Part shown: positions 38,172-48,991 of the stretch, piece by piece
Position numbering within the stretch: the first letter of the stretch is position 1
Layout of the letters: each line of letters opens with the position of its first letter
Assembly: GCF_029873635.1 (NCBI RefSeq)
Contig: NC_080421.1
Span: 3,410,001 to 3,474,000 of the forward strand
Source of the DNA: Malania oleifera
Taxonomy: Eukaryota; Streptophyta; Magnoliopsida; Santalales; Ximeniaceae
Direction: 5' to 3'
DNA length: 64,000 nucleotides
Position numbers and translations under genes: made by a program
The notes under the pieces: model-generated
What the model saw: only the letters and a program-made list of their open reading frames with translations
Databases searched by the model: none
Told to the model about the DNA's origin: nothing

Positions 38172-39062
38172 TTTCATGTGGAGGGAGAAGTAACTAAGTT
38201 TGTTCTATGGGTCTGTATATAGTATTTTTGAGCAAGGACGTAGTGTGAACATATTGTTATAAAGGAAGGTTTTCACATGAAGCTATATATAGTTGTAGCT
38301 GACGCCTGAGAGTAAGCCCAAAGGGAGTTCATTTATAGAGATTTGGGCTCCATACACCGGCCACATTGCCAAACAACATACAATTGTTGTATTCTGCTCT
38401 CTTTTTCTGTAAACCACATACATTGCCAAACCGCACAAATTGTTGTATTCTGCTCTCTCCTCTTCCGTTTCTTTCATTTCACTCTGTGTGCTACAAGTAG
38501 TATACACAACAATGAGAAATACTCACTTCCATAACACTTGAATCTGAATTACTAGAGAAGTTCAGCCACCTGGGTTGGTTATCAATTAATGTCTGTGCAT
38601 GAATCCTGTTTATAAACATGTTAGCTTGTTAGATATGTACATAAAATAACACAGAGAAGAATTGCATATGCTGAAAATTTGCCCAAAGAAGAAGAAGTTT
38701 ACCCAGAGTCTAGGGTTATGGAGGAAGGCAGTTGGGCAAGAAGATCACATGGCTTTGTTCTTGGATGCTGAAACATGACATCCCTACAAGAAAGAACCTG
38801 AGAAACATGAAAAAGCAACTCTTCTCCCCCACTCTGAACATTCTGATCAGTCCCAGCACAACAACAATCCAGCCACTCCAGAAACCTAAACCAAAACCAG
38901 AATGTGCATGTTTATGAGAAGCTAGCTAGAGAAACAGATAGCCAGAAAGAGGACTTGAACAATTATGTGCAACCTTTGGTCTTGGCTTAGTCTCCAAAGA
39001 ACACAGTAATCCCAGCCCTTCAAACCCACAAGGGGCCTCAGCCTTTCCATGATGTTCATCAT
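35766..39062 (-). CDS. AMS: ABORTED MICROSPORES (AMS)-type bHLH transcription factor, eight exons
   Basis: Exons on the minus strand: 38974-39062, 38703-38885, 38527-38605, 37928-37996, 37023-37751, 36451-36759, 36170-36346, 35766-35981. All junctions are GT-AG and phases agree, giving 616 residues (Arabidopsis AMS, 571). Residues 1-150 form the bHLH-MYC N-terminal domain ([28 protein letters not shown]). The basic helix-loop-helix spans about 350-425 ([20 protein letters not shown] then [11 protein letters not shown]) and is split by an intron in the loop. An ACT-like dimerisation domain covers about 488-545. The tail, after [18 protein letters not shown], is His-rich. This order and the wording match AMS, the nuclear tapetum regulator of pollen-wall and sporopollenin genes that acts after DYT1 and TDF1. 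The start has two ATGs in a row. ACTTGCAG just before it looks like a splice acceptor, so a 5' UTR exon may lie upstream. No breaks were seen. Confidence 0.95.
35769..35864 (-). repeat. His-codon repeat in the last AMS exon
   Basis: CAT/CAC repeats encode the His-rich tail (residues about 583-615). Arabidopsis AMS also ends in a His-rich tail, so the composition is conserved even though the length can slip. Confidence 0.85.
38134..38172. repeat. TG/GA microsatellite in AMS intron 3
   Basis: A TG run followed at once by a GA run inside the longest AMS intron (37997-38526). The same intron has a diverged tandem duplication of about 45 bases (38361-38402 and 38414-38459). Confidence 0.8.
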
Positions 39063-40296
39063 ATCTCCTGCAAGTGCCAAACATTAATTAATCAATGTTC
39101 GCTTTGAGATGGACCCACTGAGACAGGAAATGGACCAATTAGGTGCACCGGGTGTATACACCAAGTGTAATATGATTTCGTTAGTGTACAAAACCTGCTT
39201 ATTTAGTTAATTCTGGCGAAACACCCGGTGTATCTAATAACTTCTCATAAATTAAAGCCAGTGGATCTCATATAGCCAGCAGTGTGGATATTTCCCAATT
39301 CAGAGAATCAAAAATGTACAAAGCAAATCATCACAAAGCTTAAAGCTTTTCCCAAAAATGTATTGCAGAATCAAATGCTTATTCCTCATAGTACACTCAC
39401 AAGCACCCACAGAGAGAGAGAGTGGTATACCTGCCCAAAGAAAGTACCTTTTCTTGTTTGGGATATCTCTTGGGCTACCTCTTTTGACTAAACAAAGTGA
39501 GGAAGACAAAAGGGGAATGGGACAAAAAACCTAAGTGAAGTAGAAAGAACAAAAGCAGAGATCCATACAAACTTCAGTTGATAGCAATGGCTAACTACTT
39601 CATCATCCAACACAAAATCCACCTCATATGCATCCTAATTAAGGTGCCCATCTCAATTCTCGCCCAGTTCTGGACAATAACTTAACTGAAAAACTAGCTT
39701 TTTCATTAATGTCCCTTTCAGTGCAGTCAGAAGGAAGAAGAAGAAGAAGAAACAAAGGATCAAACAACATAACGATATCCATCTTTCTTGTTTTCAATTC
39801 AATTATATTCTCTCAGTTTGGCTGGTTGCTCTGGTAGGTGAGCTGCAGTGCATGCATGAGAGAGAGAAAGAGAGAGAGCAGTAATTAAAAGAAGAAAGGA
39901 AGAGAGAGGAGAATTAGGAGTAATGACGGCAGGAGCAGATTGCGTGAGCTGTGATGGCGTACAAAACTCTAACTACCTTCTAAGTTTCTCATTCGTTCAG
40001 TTACATACTCTTTCTTGTCTCAACTACTCTGCACAATTGATGAATCACAAAGAACTTTTTATATTTTGCATCATTTCACACACACACACACACACACACA
40101 TATATAACACCAAGTTGTGGATAATGGTTTTTAGCCCATTTGGTCATTTTGGGAACTGGGATTTTCTCTACATGAGACATTTCTTGCCACTAGTTGTACT
40201 TTCATATAAAAACCAAGCAGAAAGCTTGCTTACTAGTGTCCATTCATGTATTTACGTACATCTAAAAGGCTTTATATATATATATATATATATAAT
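39063..40296. other. Region upstream of AMS
   Basis: Expected to hold the AMS promoter and perhaps a 5' UTR exon. It contains a MITE-like inverted repeat (39140-39241), a GAA run (39737-39753), GA-rich tracts (39858-39918), a CA microsatellite (40077-40100) and a TA microsatellite (40272-40294). The frames found here are low-complexity translations. Confidence 0.55.
39140..39241. mobile_element. MITE-like element with short inverted ends
   Basis: CACCGGGTGT at 39146-39155 is exactly inverted as ACACCCGGTG at 39221-39230. The similarity extends outward (ATTAGGTG against TATCTAAT), giving imperfect terminal inverted repeats about 20 bases long around a 100-base unit. No coding capacity. It could also be a regulatory palindrome pair. 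Confidence 0.4.
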
Positions 40297-40745
40297 CACG
40301 GGTTTTATAGAAGGTAAATTCCTAGTTACGTATTTGGGTGCGCCTTTGATTTCTGGAAAATTGTCTTCCAGTATCTTGGAACCTCTTGTGGAGACAATTA
40401 GGAAGAAAATTGTAAGGTGAAAATTTAAGTTGCTCTCGTAAGGTGGAAGATTGATTTTATTAAGATATGTGTTGTCTAGCATACCGATACATTTGATGTC
40501 AGTTATTAGTATTTCGCAGGTCACATTTTCTCACATCAACTCTCTTTTTGCTATTTTTTTATGAGGAGAGGTGAAAGGTAAAAAAAATATTCATTGGCGC
40601 TCTTAGGAGAAAATTTGTAAACCTACCTCGGAAGGGGGTATGGGCTTGAGAGATCTTAAAGAAGTCCAAAAATCGCTTCTCATGAAATTTGCCTTCAGAA
40701 TGCTTACTTCCAATAATCTATGGTTAGGTTTTCTCAAGGCTAAAT
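40297..40745 (+). mobile_element. L1-type LINE RT fragment
   Basis: The plus-strand translation begins EGKFLVTYLGAPLISGKL and continues with GGRLILLRYVLSSIPIHLMSV, then CKPTSEGGMGLRDLKEVQKSLLMKFAFRML. These are the conserved blocks just after the RT palm in plant L1 ORF2. At least one frame break separates them. The fragment is abruptly cut at 40745 by LTR F, and no 5' part is present, so it is a dead copy. Confidence 0.85.
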
Positions 40746-41889
40746 TGTAACGTCCTGCTAATAAATAAAATCTTTTTCCCTAATTTTAGATCCAAACATT
40801 AACCTAAACAGCGGAAAGTCAATCATATAAAATAAATTCACATATAATACAATACCAGAGTGTCAAATCAACCCACAATATACAATCATCACAGTTCTCT
40901 CGAAACTACCCTTACTGATACGAAGGATTTACAAAACATGCCACCCAAAAATACTCACTCTCAAAAAGGGCAGTACAACAACCCTTCTACCTACGAGCCT
41001 GCTCCGCTCGCCTACCTGATTTACCTGAAAAATAATTTAACAATGGGATGAGTCAACGCTCAGTAAGACGAAACATGTTATTACTAGTGTGTGACTACTG
41101 AGTTATATTTCTGTATTAATAATCTGATTTAAAAATAATATCATGGATAACTGAAATTGTAAATGCTAACTATATAAATTTACTTATCATAATACTACTA
41201 CTATTTTTGGAAATCTACATATACTTGTAATATTTGAGAAAATTTTCCTGGATGGCTGTATGTCATGATTTAACCCCTCATGACATGGTTGTGCGGCTCA
41301 AATGCGGGACCTATCATAGCTGGCCGACCAGGGTAAGTCAACTGAACTCCAACAGTCTAATGGGCCCCCTCAATCCATATCTGATGGAGAGTCTGTCCTG
41401 ACGTGGGCATGATCGACCTCATACCACTTACTGTCTGAATAAAGTGGTTGCACTCTAAACTGAATATCTGTAGCTACGGTACCGTACTCTGCTGTCTGAT
41501 CCATCAGAGTCTGATACTATATGGGTAACTGATATCTGTAATATACTGTTTTTACTGTGGTTTCTAAAATAACCATAACCTCATAAAATTTATCTGAAAT
41601 TCTAAATAGACTGACTGAAAATATGATTTCTGTATAACTGAAATGCTGTCTAAATCTCTGTATATTGGGGCGTTATGGTACTGATAAACATGTTATTCTG
41701 AAATTATTGAATGCATATTTCTAATTATACTGTACATTGAAAAGATCGTCATTCTATAAACATGCAAATATCATGGTATTTCTGTTAATAACTATAAACA
41801 TGGTATTCACAAATTCTATAAATATAGTACTGTTCTGTTAACAACTCAAGCCACACAAATAAATATTAATATTATCAGGTTCTGGAAAC

Positions 41890-41925
<36 letters not shown>

Positions 41926-42318
41926 CTAAATAATAATTTGATAAAAATGTATAGTTCGTACTGAAATCGTAAAAGGGTTTCCTAGCATAGCATATTTCCC
42001 TTACCTAACTACTGGAAAGCTCCTACTGAATATCCGTCCTACACCCGTAGGGTTTCCCACTTAACTCCTTGAAAACAACATTCACCATAATAAAACATCA
42101 TTATTTCTCTGTCTACTTCATTTCCTACAACTGCTGGAAAGCCTAATTTTGAATAAAAGGTCTTACCCTGATTCTGGGGAGAAATTCGACTTGATCCCAC
42201 CAACGATCCACCCAGTAGACTTGAAGAGAACTCCGTCAGGAGCGTCGTGGTGGCCTCAGATCGTCGATCCGGCGAACGACGAGGCCAAAATCAAAGAGAG
42301 ATGGAAGAGAGTCCATAG

Positions 42319-42367
<49 letters not shown>

Positions 42368-42745
42368 TTTCTGTTGAAAATTCTGCGTAAAAATCCGAGG
42401 TTTACACTATTTATACTGTGGCCTTCATCGACAAGCCACGTCATCTTGTCAATGAGTCTAAGAAGCAATTCGTCGACGAGCTCTCCCCTTCGTCGACGAA
42501 ATTCAAAATCGCCCAAAATATCCTCTCGGTATCTTCTCGTCAATGAAACATGCCCTTGTCGACGAGACACTCTTATACCCTCGTCAACGAATCCCCTGTG
42601 TTCGTCGACGAGGCCATGAGAAAATTCCTTGGGTTTTATATCCAAAGTGCAATGTCGTCGACGAAGTCGGGTGCCTCCTTCTGTTACTGTTTCCATTTCC
42701 CTCCCTCTTTATTATTTAAATATCATTATTCTTCAAGTCGTTACA
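40746..42745 (-). mobile_element. Solo LTR F (about 2000 bp), no matching target repeat
   Basis: TGTAACGTCC...GTCGTTACA has the same termini and layout as the LTRs of element E. It includes the CTCAGTAAG...TAGTGTGTG module (about 41051-41090), a minus-strand TATA box (TATTTATA at 42408-42415 on the plus strand), a TA run (41895-41923) and a GA run (42319-42364). The flanks differ (TAAAT on the left, CTTGG on the right). The left flank is LINE and the right flank is the middle of a copia LTR, so a deletion or recombination followed insertion. Confidence 0.85.
42425..42668 (-). promoter_or_regulatory. LTR F palindrome array next to its TATA box
   Basis: Repeated TTCGTCGACGAA-like units, several with CpG-to-TpG or CpA decay, lie on the upstream side (minus strand) of the TATA box at 42408-42415. 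The arrangement is the same as in LTR D, C and E. Confidence 0.6.
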
Positions 42746-44284
42746 CTTGGTCGACTGACCTTGTAGTTCAAAATTGCCTTGATCGATCGAACCTCATGAA
42801 TGGTCAACCGGCCTCTTGCCATGGTTGACCAAACTCATGAAGGGTTCAGAATCGCCTTTCTTTTGGTCGACTATCTTGTTCAATTGATCAACCGAGCTAA
42901 GCCTGAAAATTCAAAATTTACACAGGTTGGTCGACCGACCCTTACCCTTGGTCGACCAAACCTCTCGGGTTGTCAAATTTTTACCGTGGTAAACGTAGAT
43001 TAATTTTAATTAAATTTCATTAATATTTTTCCATAATTCCTCCTATGTCCTCAATGGTCATAATTCTCAGAAAATCTATAAATACCCTCTCATAACCTCA
43101 GATTAGCAACTTTGATAAATTTCAAAATCCTCTCAAATTATTTTGTTAAACAAAGTTCCCCCAAACCATTTTTAATGCAAAAATTTTTTCTTTGTGGCAA
43201 AATATTTTAAACTCTTTCATACTCTTTTTCAATTTTCTTTTGAAAAATCTTTTTAGAAGAGAGTAGTTTGCTTTGGGCATTTAGTTTGTATCCATAGCAT
43301 ATACTCTCACTCAAGTTTTTATTTCAAAAACATTTGGAGAGTACACTTAAGGCTTCTCCCATAGTTTCTTTGATTAATATTCTTGTGAAGAAATTGTTTA
43401 TGGCATTGTGAATCTTTACACTGCTCATTGCAAAGATTCATAAGCTCACTTGTGCTTATTGACAAAATTCTTTTTAAGCTAAAAACCCTGCGTTTTCCTA
43501 TATCCTTTATTGAAAAATATTTTGTTTGAGAAAATCTTATTAGGGTTTAAATCTTTATGTGCTTATCATATACATCTTTTTCAAGATTGAAAATATTATT
43601 TTGAGTAAAATACCCTTACTCCATGAGCATATTTCATATCATTAGAGAGTGCATTTTGAGTTTAAACGTATACATCTTTACTTGTATTTAAAAGCATTTT
43701 ATTATGTACAAAAATATTTTTACTAGACCAGTTGGGTTCAGTCCGTTAATTAAACTGTGAATTTTCTACCCCATAAGAGAGACCAGTTCAGTTCAGTCCA
43801 GAAATTGAATTGGGGAGTCTCCACCCCATAATGGAGACCAGTTGAGCTCAGCCCAGTAATTGAACTGGGTTTACCTTACCCTATAAGGAAAGGTTGTAAC
43901 GACTTCTACTTCACCTGTTTAAGTAAGCAAAGATAGTGGAATCCTTGGGGGGTATGCCCAAGGTGGAGATGTCTGGTTTGGTTGAACCTCAATAACAAAT
44001 ATCGTGTGTGTCTCTTTCTTTATCTTATTTAAGTTCTTGCACTTTAATTTATGCACGTGTATGCCTGTGCAAATTTATCTTCATAACAATTTGCATACAT
44101 CCATTTAATTTAAATAAGATACTGCAAACATGTGTGCTTGTTTTCACTGCTTAAATTATTTTACATACACATGTACATTTTGAATGAGATATGACATGTG
44201 GTGAATTGGCAAAAGTTTAAATTAGCCAAAAAATTTTAAATCCCAATTCACCCCCCTCCTCTTAGGATCACACCAATTCCAACA
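42746..44284 (+). mobile_element. Partial copia-type LTR, 5' part missing
   Basis: Matches the right three quarters of the solo LTR at 50522-52779. It has degenerate GGTCGACCGA units (42748-42972), TATAAATA at 43077-43084, the conserved TTGGGTTCAG block near 43733, and an end in GGATCACACCAATTCCAACA (44265-44284). Its start is replaced by LTR F. It interrupts the copia element G, whose RT sequence begins directly at 44285. Confidence 0.75.
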
Positions 44285-44504
44285 AATACCATCACGTCCT
44301 TTGGATTTAAGTAAAATACCGTTTATCAGTGTATATACTTAAAGGTCAATAGAAGCAAGTTTATTTTCTTGATTTACTAATGAAACCAAGATATTTCTTT
44401 CTATGAACTTTGAAATGAAAGATATGGGTGAGGCAACTTATGTGATAGGAATTGAAATATTTTGTGATAGATCACGTGGATTGTTATGGTTGTCTCAGAA
44501 GGGA

Positions 44505-46659
44505 TGTAACGACCCGAATTTAAACTGGAAATTTGAGTAATAAGAGAGAGGGAAATAGAAATAGAAACAGAAGGAGGCCGTAGACGACATTGCAAAAGAA
44601 AAGGGAATGGAAACAAAATAAAATAAAGAAGGAAGCTGCCAAGCTTCGTCAACAAGCACGGGATTTCATTGACCAAGGTTTCAGAGATTTCGTCGACGAA
44701 CACAGGGCTTCGTCGACGAGAAAATGCCGAGAGGGGTTTCGAAGCTGACTGAATTTCGTTGACGAGGAGTGGATTTCGTCGACGAAATTTGTGAAGAACT
44801 CGTCGACGAAGGTCGGGCTCGCCGACGAATTCCGCCGCCTATAAATATGAAAATTTTGACTTTTATTTAATATGCAAGCTTCCTCTCCACTCTCTCTCTC
44901 TCCTCTTCAGCCCTCTCACTCTCTCTCTTCGATTTTGGGCCAGTTTTACGTCGAATCGAAGATTTGAGGCTACCACAACGCTCCTAGCGAAGTTCCCTGC
45001 GAGTTTGCCGGAGCGGATCGTTGGGAGAACGAAGTTGGAAATTCTCCCAGAGTTGAGGTAAGGCTTTTTAAGCCAAATTAGACTTTGAGGTAGTTATAAA
45101 AATTGATGTACGCATGAAAATACTGATGATTAATATTGGGAGTTTTGAGTTTCAAGGTATTAAGTAGGAAATCCTACGGGGGTCAGGTTAGGATTTTAGG
45201 GGCCTTTCTCAGTAGTTAGGTAAGGGAATAAACTAAAGCAGTAATTTTTCATGCATATTATTATTAATTATGAGCACATTTATTTTCATAAAAGCCTATG
45301 CTATCTTTATATATTACATATGAAATGTATGATTGGAAAATACTGCTATTATGATGAAAATGTATATGTATGTATAAGATGCCAGAAACGATGATTTTAA
45401 AATATGAAGTAAGACTTAACAGCACATGTGTGGCATGAACATTATTTTTATGTGAAGCGAATCAGGATATGAGTGATTTTACGAGCAAAGCATATTTTCA
45501 GGTATTTTGAAAAGACGAATTATGTTATACTGAGTTTGATGAATATATGATAAATGAGCTGTTTTCAGAATATAAATAACTGAAACGATTTTGGCGCGAG
45601 GCCATATGTATGTTATCGGCACGAGGCCATATTTATGTTTCGGCACGAGGCCGTATTTACTATGATTTTAGCACGAGACCATACATATGATTTCGGCACG
45701 AGGCCGTATCTATGTTTCCGACATGAGCCCGTGATGATATTATGTATGTTCATGTATTATATGTTATTACAGCCAGGTGGTTAGTTTAGTTCAGTTCAGG
45801 GCTTGGTACCACAGTTATATGTGTAGATCAGATATCTACTTCAGATTTGTGCTAACCGTCCCACGAGGGGATGGGAGATGGATAGTCGATGTGGCTTTCA
45901 GTAGAGTGTGGACGTCCACCTGGCAGTCCGGACCAGGGTGTGGCGGGCCCATCGTACTTATAGACATATTTGATCCAGCAGTGGTCGGCCAACCATTGTC
46001 GGGTCCCGCCTTTGAGCTACATAACCCGTCATGGGGGGTAATACATGACATTAGCTAGTTATTCATCTTGAGTATATTTTCAGTACTACAGTTACAACAA
46101 ATGTTTTTATGTATATTATTACGAGTTATAACATATGTTTATATATGTTATGATTTATTAACAAATATGAAAGTACATGATCATCTAGTATGATATTATG
46201 ATTATTTCCAGAGTTATGAAATGTACTGTATATGTATAAGCACTTTAAATGTTCATGTTGCCACACAGCCATATTTAATTTATTTTCCCTTACTGAGAAG
46301 TGTCTCACCCCTAACATTAATTAACTTTTTAGGAAACCCAGAGAGATCGGCGGGTCAGGGCCGCCGTTGAGTGATTGGTGCTTCCCTACTAGAAGGGTAA
46401 GCATCGAACTAGGACTAGGAGATTTTTATTGTATGGTCCTAGTGATGTTTTTGACTTTTTGGAGATTGTACATATAAACAGTATATTGATGTTAATAGAA
46501 AGCTCTAGTATTATGTTTAATGATTGGATGTTGAGATTTATGTTTACTGCTGCTAGGTTTTTCGTTGTGTTTGATAGATGTTCCCGCTACCCACGGGTTC
46601 AAGTTGACCATTTCATTTATTATGTGATATCTTATATTAAGAAATTGAGGGATGTTACA
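44505..46659 (+). mobile_element. Solo LTR (2155 bp) with AGGGA target repeats
   Basis: TGTAACGACCC...GATGTTACA is flanked by AGGGA at 44500-44504 and 46660-46664. It shares plan and blocks with LTR D: palindrome array 44645-44831, TATAAATA at 44840-44847, CT-rich leader, a GCGGGACCCG-type block (about 45990-46045) and a CACACAGCC...TTACTGAG module (about 46256-46310). No internal genes. Confidence 0.93.
45590..45735 (+). repeat. LTR subrepeat array, CGGCACGAGGCC units
   Basis: About six copies of a 24-31 bp unit containing TCGGCACGAGGCCATAT stand in tandem. The array occupies the same relative place as the GTACGCTGG array of element B, with unrelated sequence. Confidence 0.8.
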
Positions 46660-46988
46660 AGGGATATATTGATAAAGCTCTTAAAAGATTTCATATGGAT
46701 GAATGTGTGACCACTTCTGCTCTTATTTGTAAAGGGGACAAGTTCAGTGAAAAGGATTGTCTACAAAATGCATTAGAAAAGAAAAGAATGGAAAATAGTC
46801 TTTATGCATCTGTTCTTTGAAGCTTGATGTATGCTCAAACTTGTACAAGATCGAACATTAGTTTTGTAGTTGGAATGCTCGGGAGATACCAAAGTAATCC
46901 TAGAATGAAGCATTGGAAAGTTACAAAGAAGGTTTTAAGATACCTGAAGGGAATAAGACACTATATGCTCACGTATCGAAGGTCTGAT

Positions 46989-47519
46989 TGTAAAGACCTG
47001 CTATTTAATTGGGTTTTTTTCTTATACTATAACATTTTAAATGCTCTAATACCATACTTGATTAAACTCAATCATCAACCTAAGCCGCAAGAAACAGAAA
47101 TCAAATAAACATAACCATACGTAGTTATATACAATACCAGAGTGCTAAAGTGTTTCCCAAAATATACATATATGTCTATTTTCCAAAATACCCTCAACTG
47201 GCTAAGGCTATACAAAAATACTCCCAAAAATACTCACACTACTATCAGGGCAATACCGAGGCCCCTCTATCTGCGAGCCTGATCTACTTGCCTACCTAGA
47301 TCACCTGAAAAATGTTAAAGTAATTGGGATGAGCCAACGCTCAGTAAGAAGAAATATGCTATTTCTAGTGTGTGGCAAATGAGTTACAATACCATGAAAA
47401 TCTATTACTATATAGTCATGTATCACTTAATCTTTAAAGTACAATACCAGTAATATAAATCTTCATCTTTTACCTGTTGCTTAACATTTCTATACTTTAG
47501 GTTTCTACTCAAAATACTG

Positions 47520-47567
<48 letters not shown>

Positions 47568-48609
47568 CATTTCTGTAAACTTGTATAAACATAGTAATAG
47601 TTGTAAACTTCCCTGTGGATAACTGTGTGCCATGATTTAACCCCTCATGACAAGGTTGTGCGGCCCGTAGGCGGGATTTACCCTAGCTGGTCAACCAAGA
47701 ATAAATCACTATACTCCATAGTTTGATCAGCCCTCCTCAACACATATCTGATGGGGAGCCTGTCCACTCGTGGGCTCTATGCGATCGACATTTATACCAC
47801 GTATTATCTAAATAGGTGGTTGCACTCTATAAACTGTATGTAGTTACAGTACCGTGCTCTGTAACTGTATAGTCCAACAGGGTCTGATACTATATAATAC
47901 ATCTCTATATACAACTATCTGTTTTACCATGATTCTGTAATAACTGTATAAACCATGACGCTGTGGAAAACTATATCTATATCAATTGTGTTTCTGTAAT
48001 TATCTGTAAATTTGTATGTCATGGTACTGTAAAACTGTATAATCATGGTATTTTTGTAATTGCTTTAAAATACATTCACTGTCTATATATTCTGTAAAAC
48101 ACATCTCTAAAAAATATTGTAAAGCATGTTTCTATACTATATATATATATTCTCAAGCCACATAGTAATTTTAAAACATATAAATCATACTTGATAAACT
48201 GTATAAATCTCTGCTGTGAATAATACTTGGTGGAACATTTATAATTTTATAGTAAAATCATACTCAAATAACCTAGTATAGCATATTTTCCCTACCTGTT
48301 TCCTACTAAAAATCTCTTACTATAACGGGTCCAACACCCGCAGGGTTCTCCACTCAATACCCTGAAAACGGTAAATCCCAGAACAAAACATTACTATTTC
48401 TACGTCTATTACATTTCTTATAACTGCTGAAAACTCAAATTCTAAATAAAAGACCTTACCCTGGATTTGGGATGAATTCCAACTTCATTCCACCGACAAC
48501 CCGCCCTGGTAGACTTGGAGAGAATTCCGTCAGGAGCATCGTGGTGGCCTCAGATCGTCGATCTGGTGACTGACGAGGCCGAAATTGAAGAGAGAAGAGG
48601 GAGAGGCCG

Positions 48610-48660
<51 letters not shown>

Positions 48661-48978
48661 AGCGGCACTGAAATTCTGCGTAAAACTGAGTTTAAGCACT
48701 ATTTATACTGCAAGATTTGTCGACGAACCACGTCACCTCGTCGATGTGTCCTTTAATAATTTTGTCGACAAACTTCCTCCTTCGTCGACAAATTTTAATC
48801 TGTCCCAAAAACCCCTCTCGGTATCTTCTCATCAACGAACACAGGGGTTTCGTCGACGAGACCTATGGAAATTTCTTCGAATTATCACTTCCAAAATACA
48901 ATGTTGTCGACGAAGTCGGCTGCCTTCATTTCCCTCTCTCTTTATTATTTAAATACCATTATTTTTCGGGTCGTTACA
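46989..48978 (-). repeat. Element E 3' LTR (1990 bp)
   Basis: TGTAAAGACC...GTCGTTACA. It includes a TA microsatellite (47521-47565), a GA microsatellite (48611-48655), a minus-strand TATA box at 48700-48707 and a palindrome array at about 48715-48915. Confidence 0.93.
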
Positions 48979-48991
48979 TTCTCCCCCCCTT
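48979..48991 (-). other. Element E polypurine tract
   Basis: The plus strand reads TTCTCCCCCCCTT directly inside the LTR. On the minus strand this is a purine run abutting the 3' LTR. Confidence 0.85.

Noticed and set aside
39923-40420. Plus-strand frame of 165 residues upstream of AMS
   Set aside because: It runs through CA and TA microsatellites; only its last 35 residues are meaningful, and those are the L1 fragment.
42149-42619. Plus-strand frame of 156 residues with Arg/Glu repeats
   Set aside because: Spans the GA microsatellite and palindrome array of LTR F; not a gene.
45777-46058. Frames on both strands of about 71-93 residues in the 44505 LTR
   Set aside because: They fall on the conserved GC-rich LTR block; the block is conserved in LTRs whose frames there differ, so nucleotide conservation is the better explanation.
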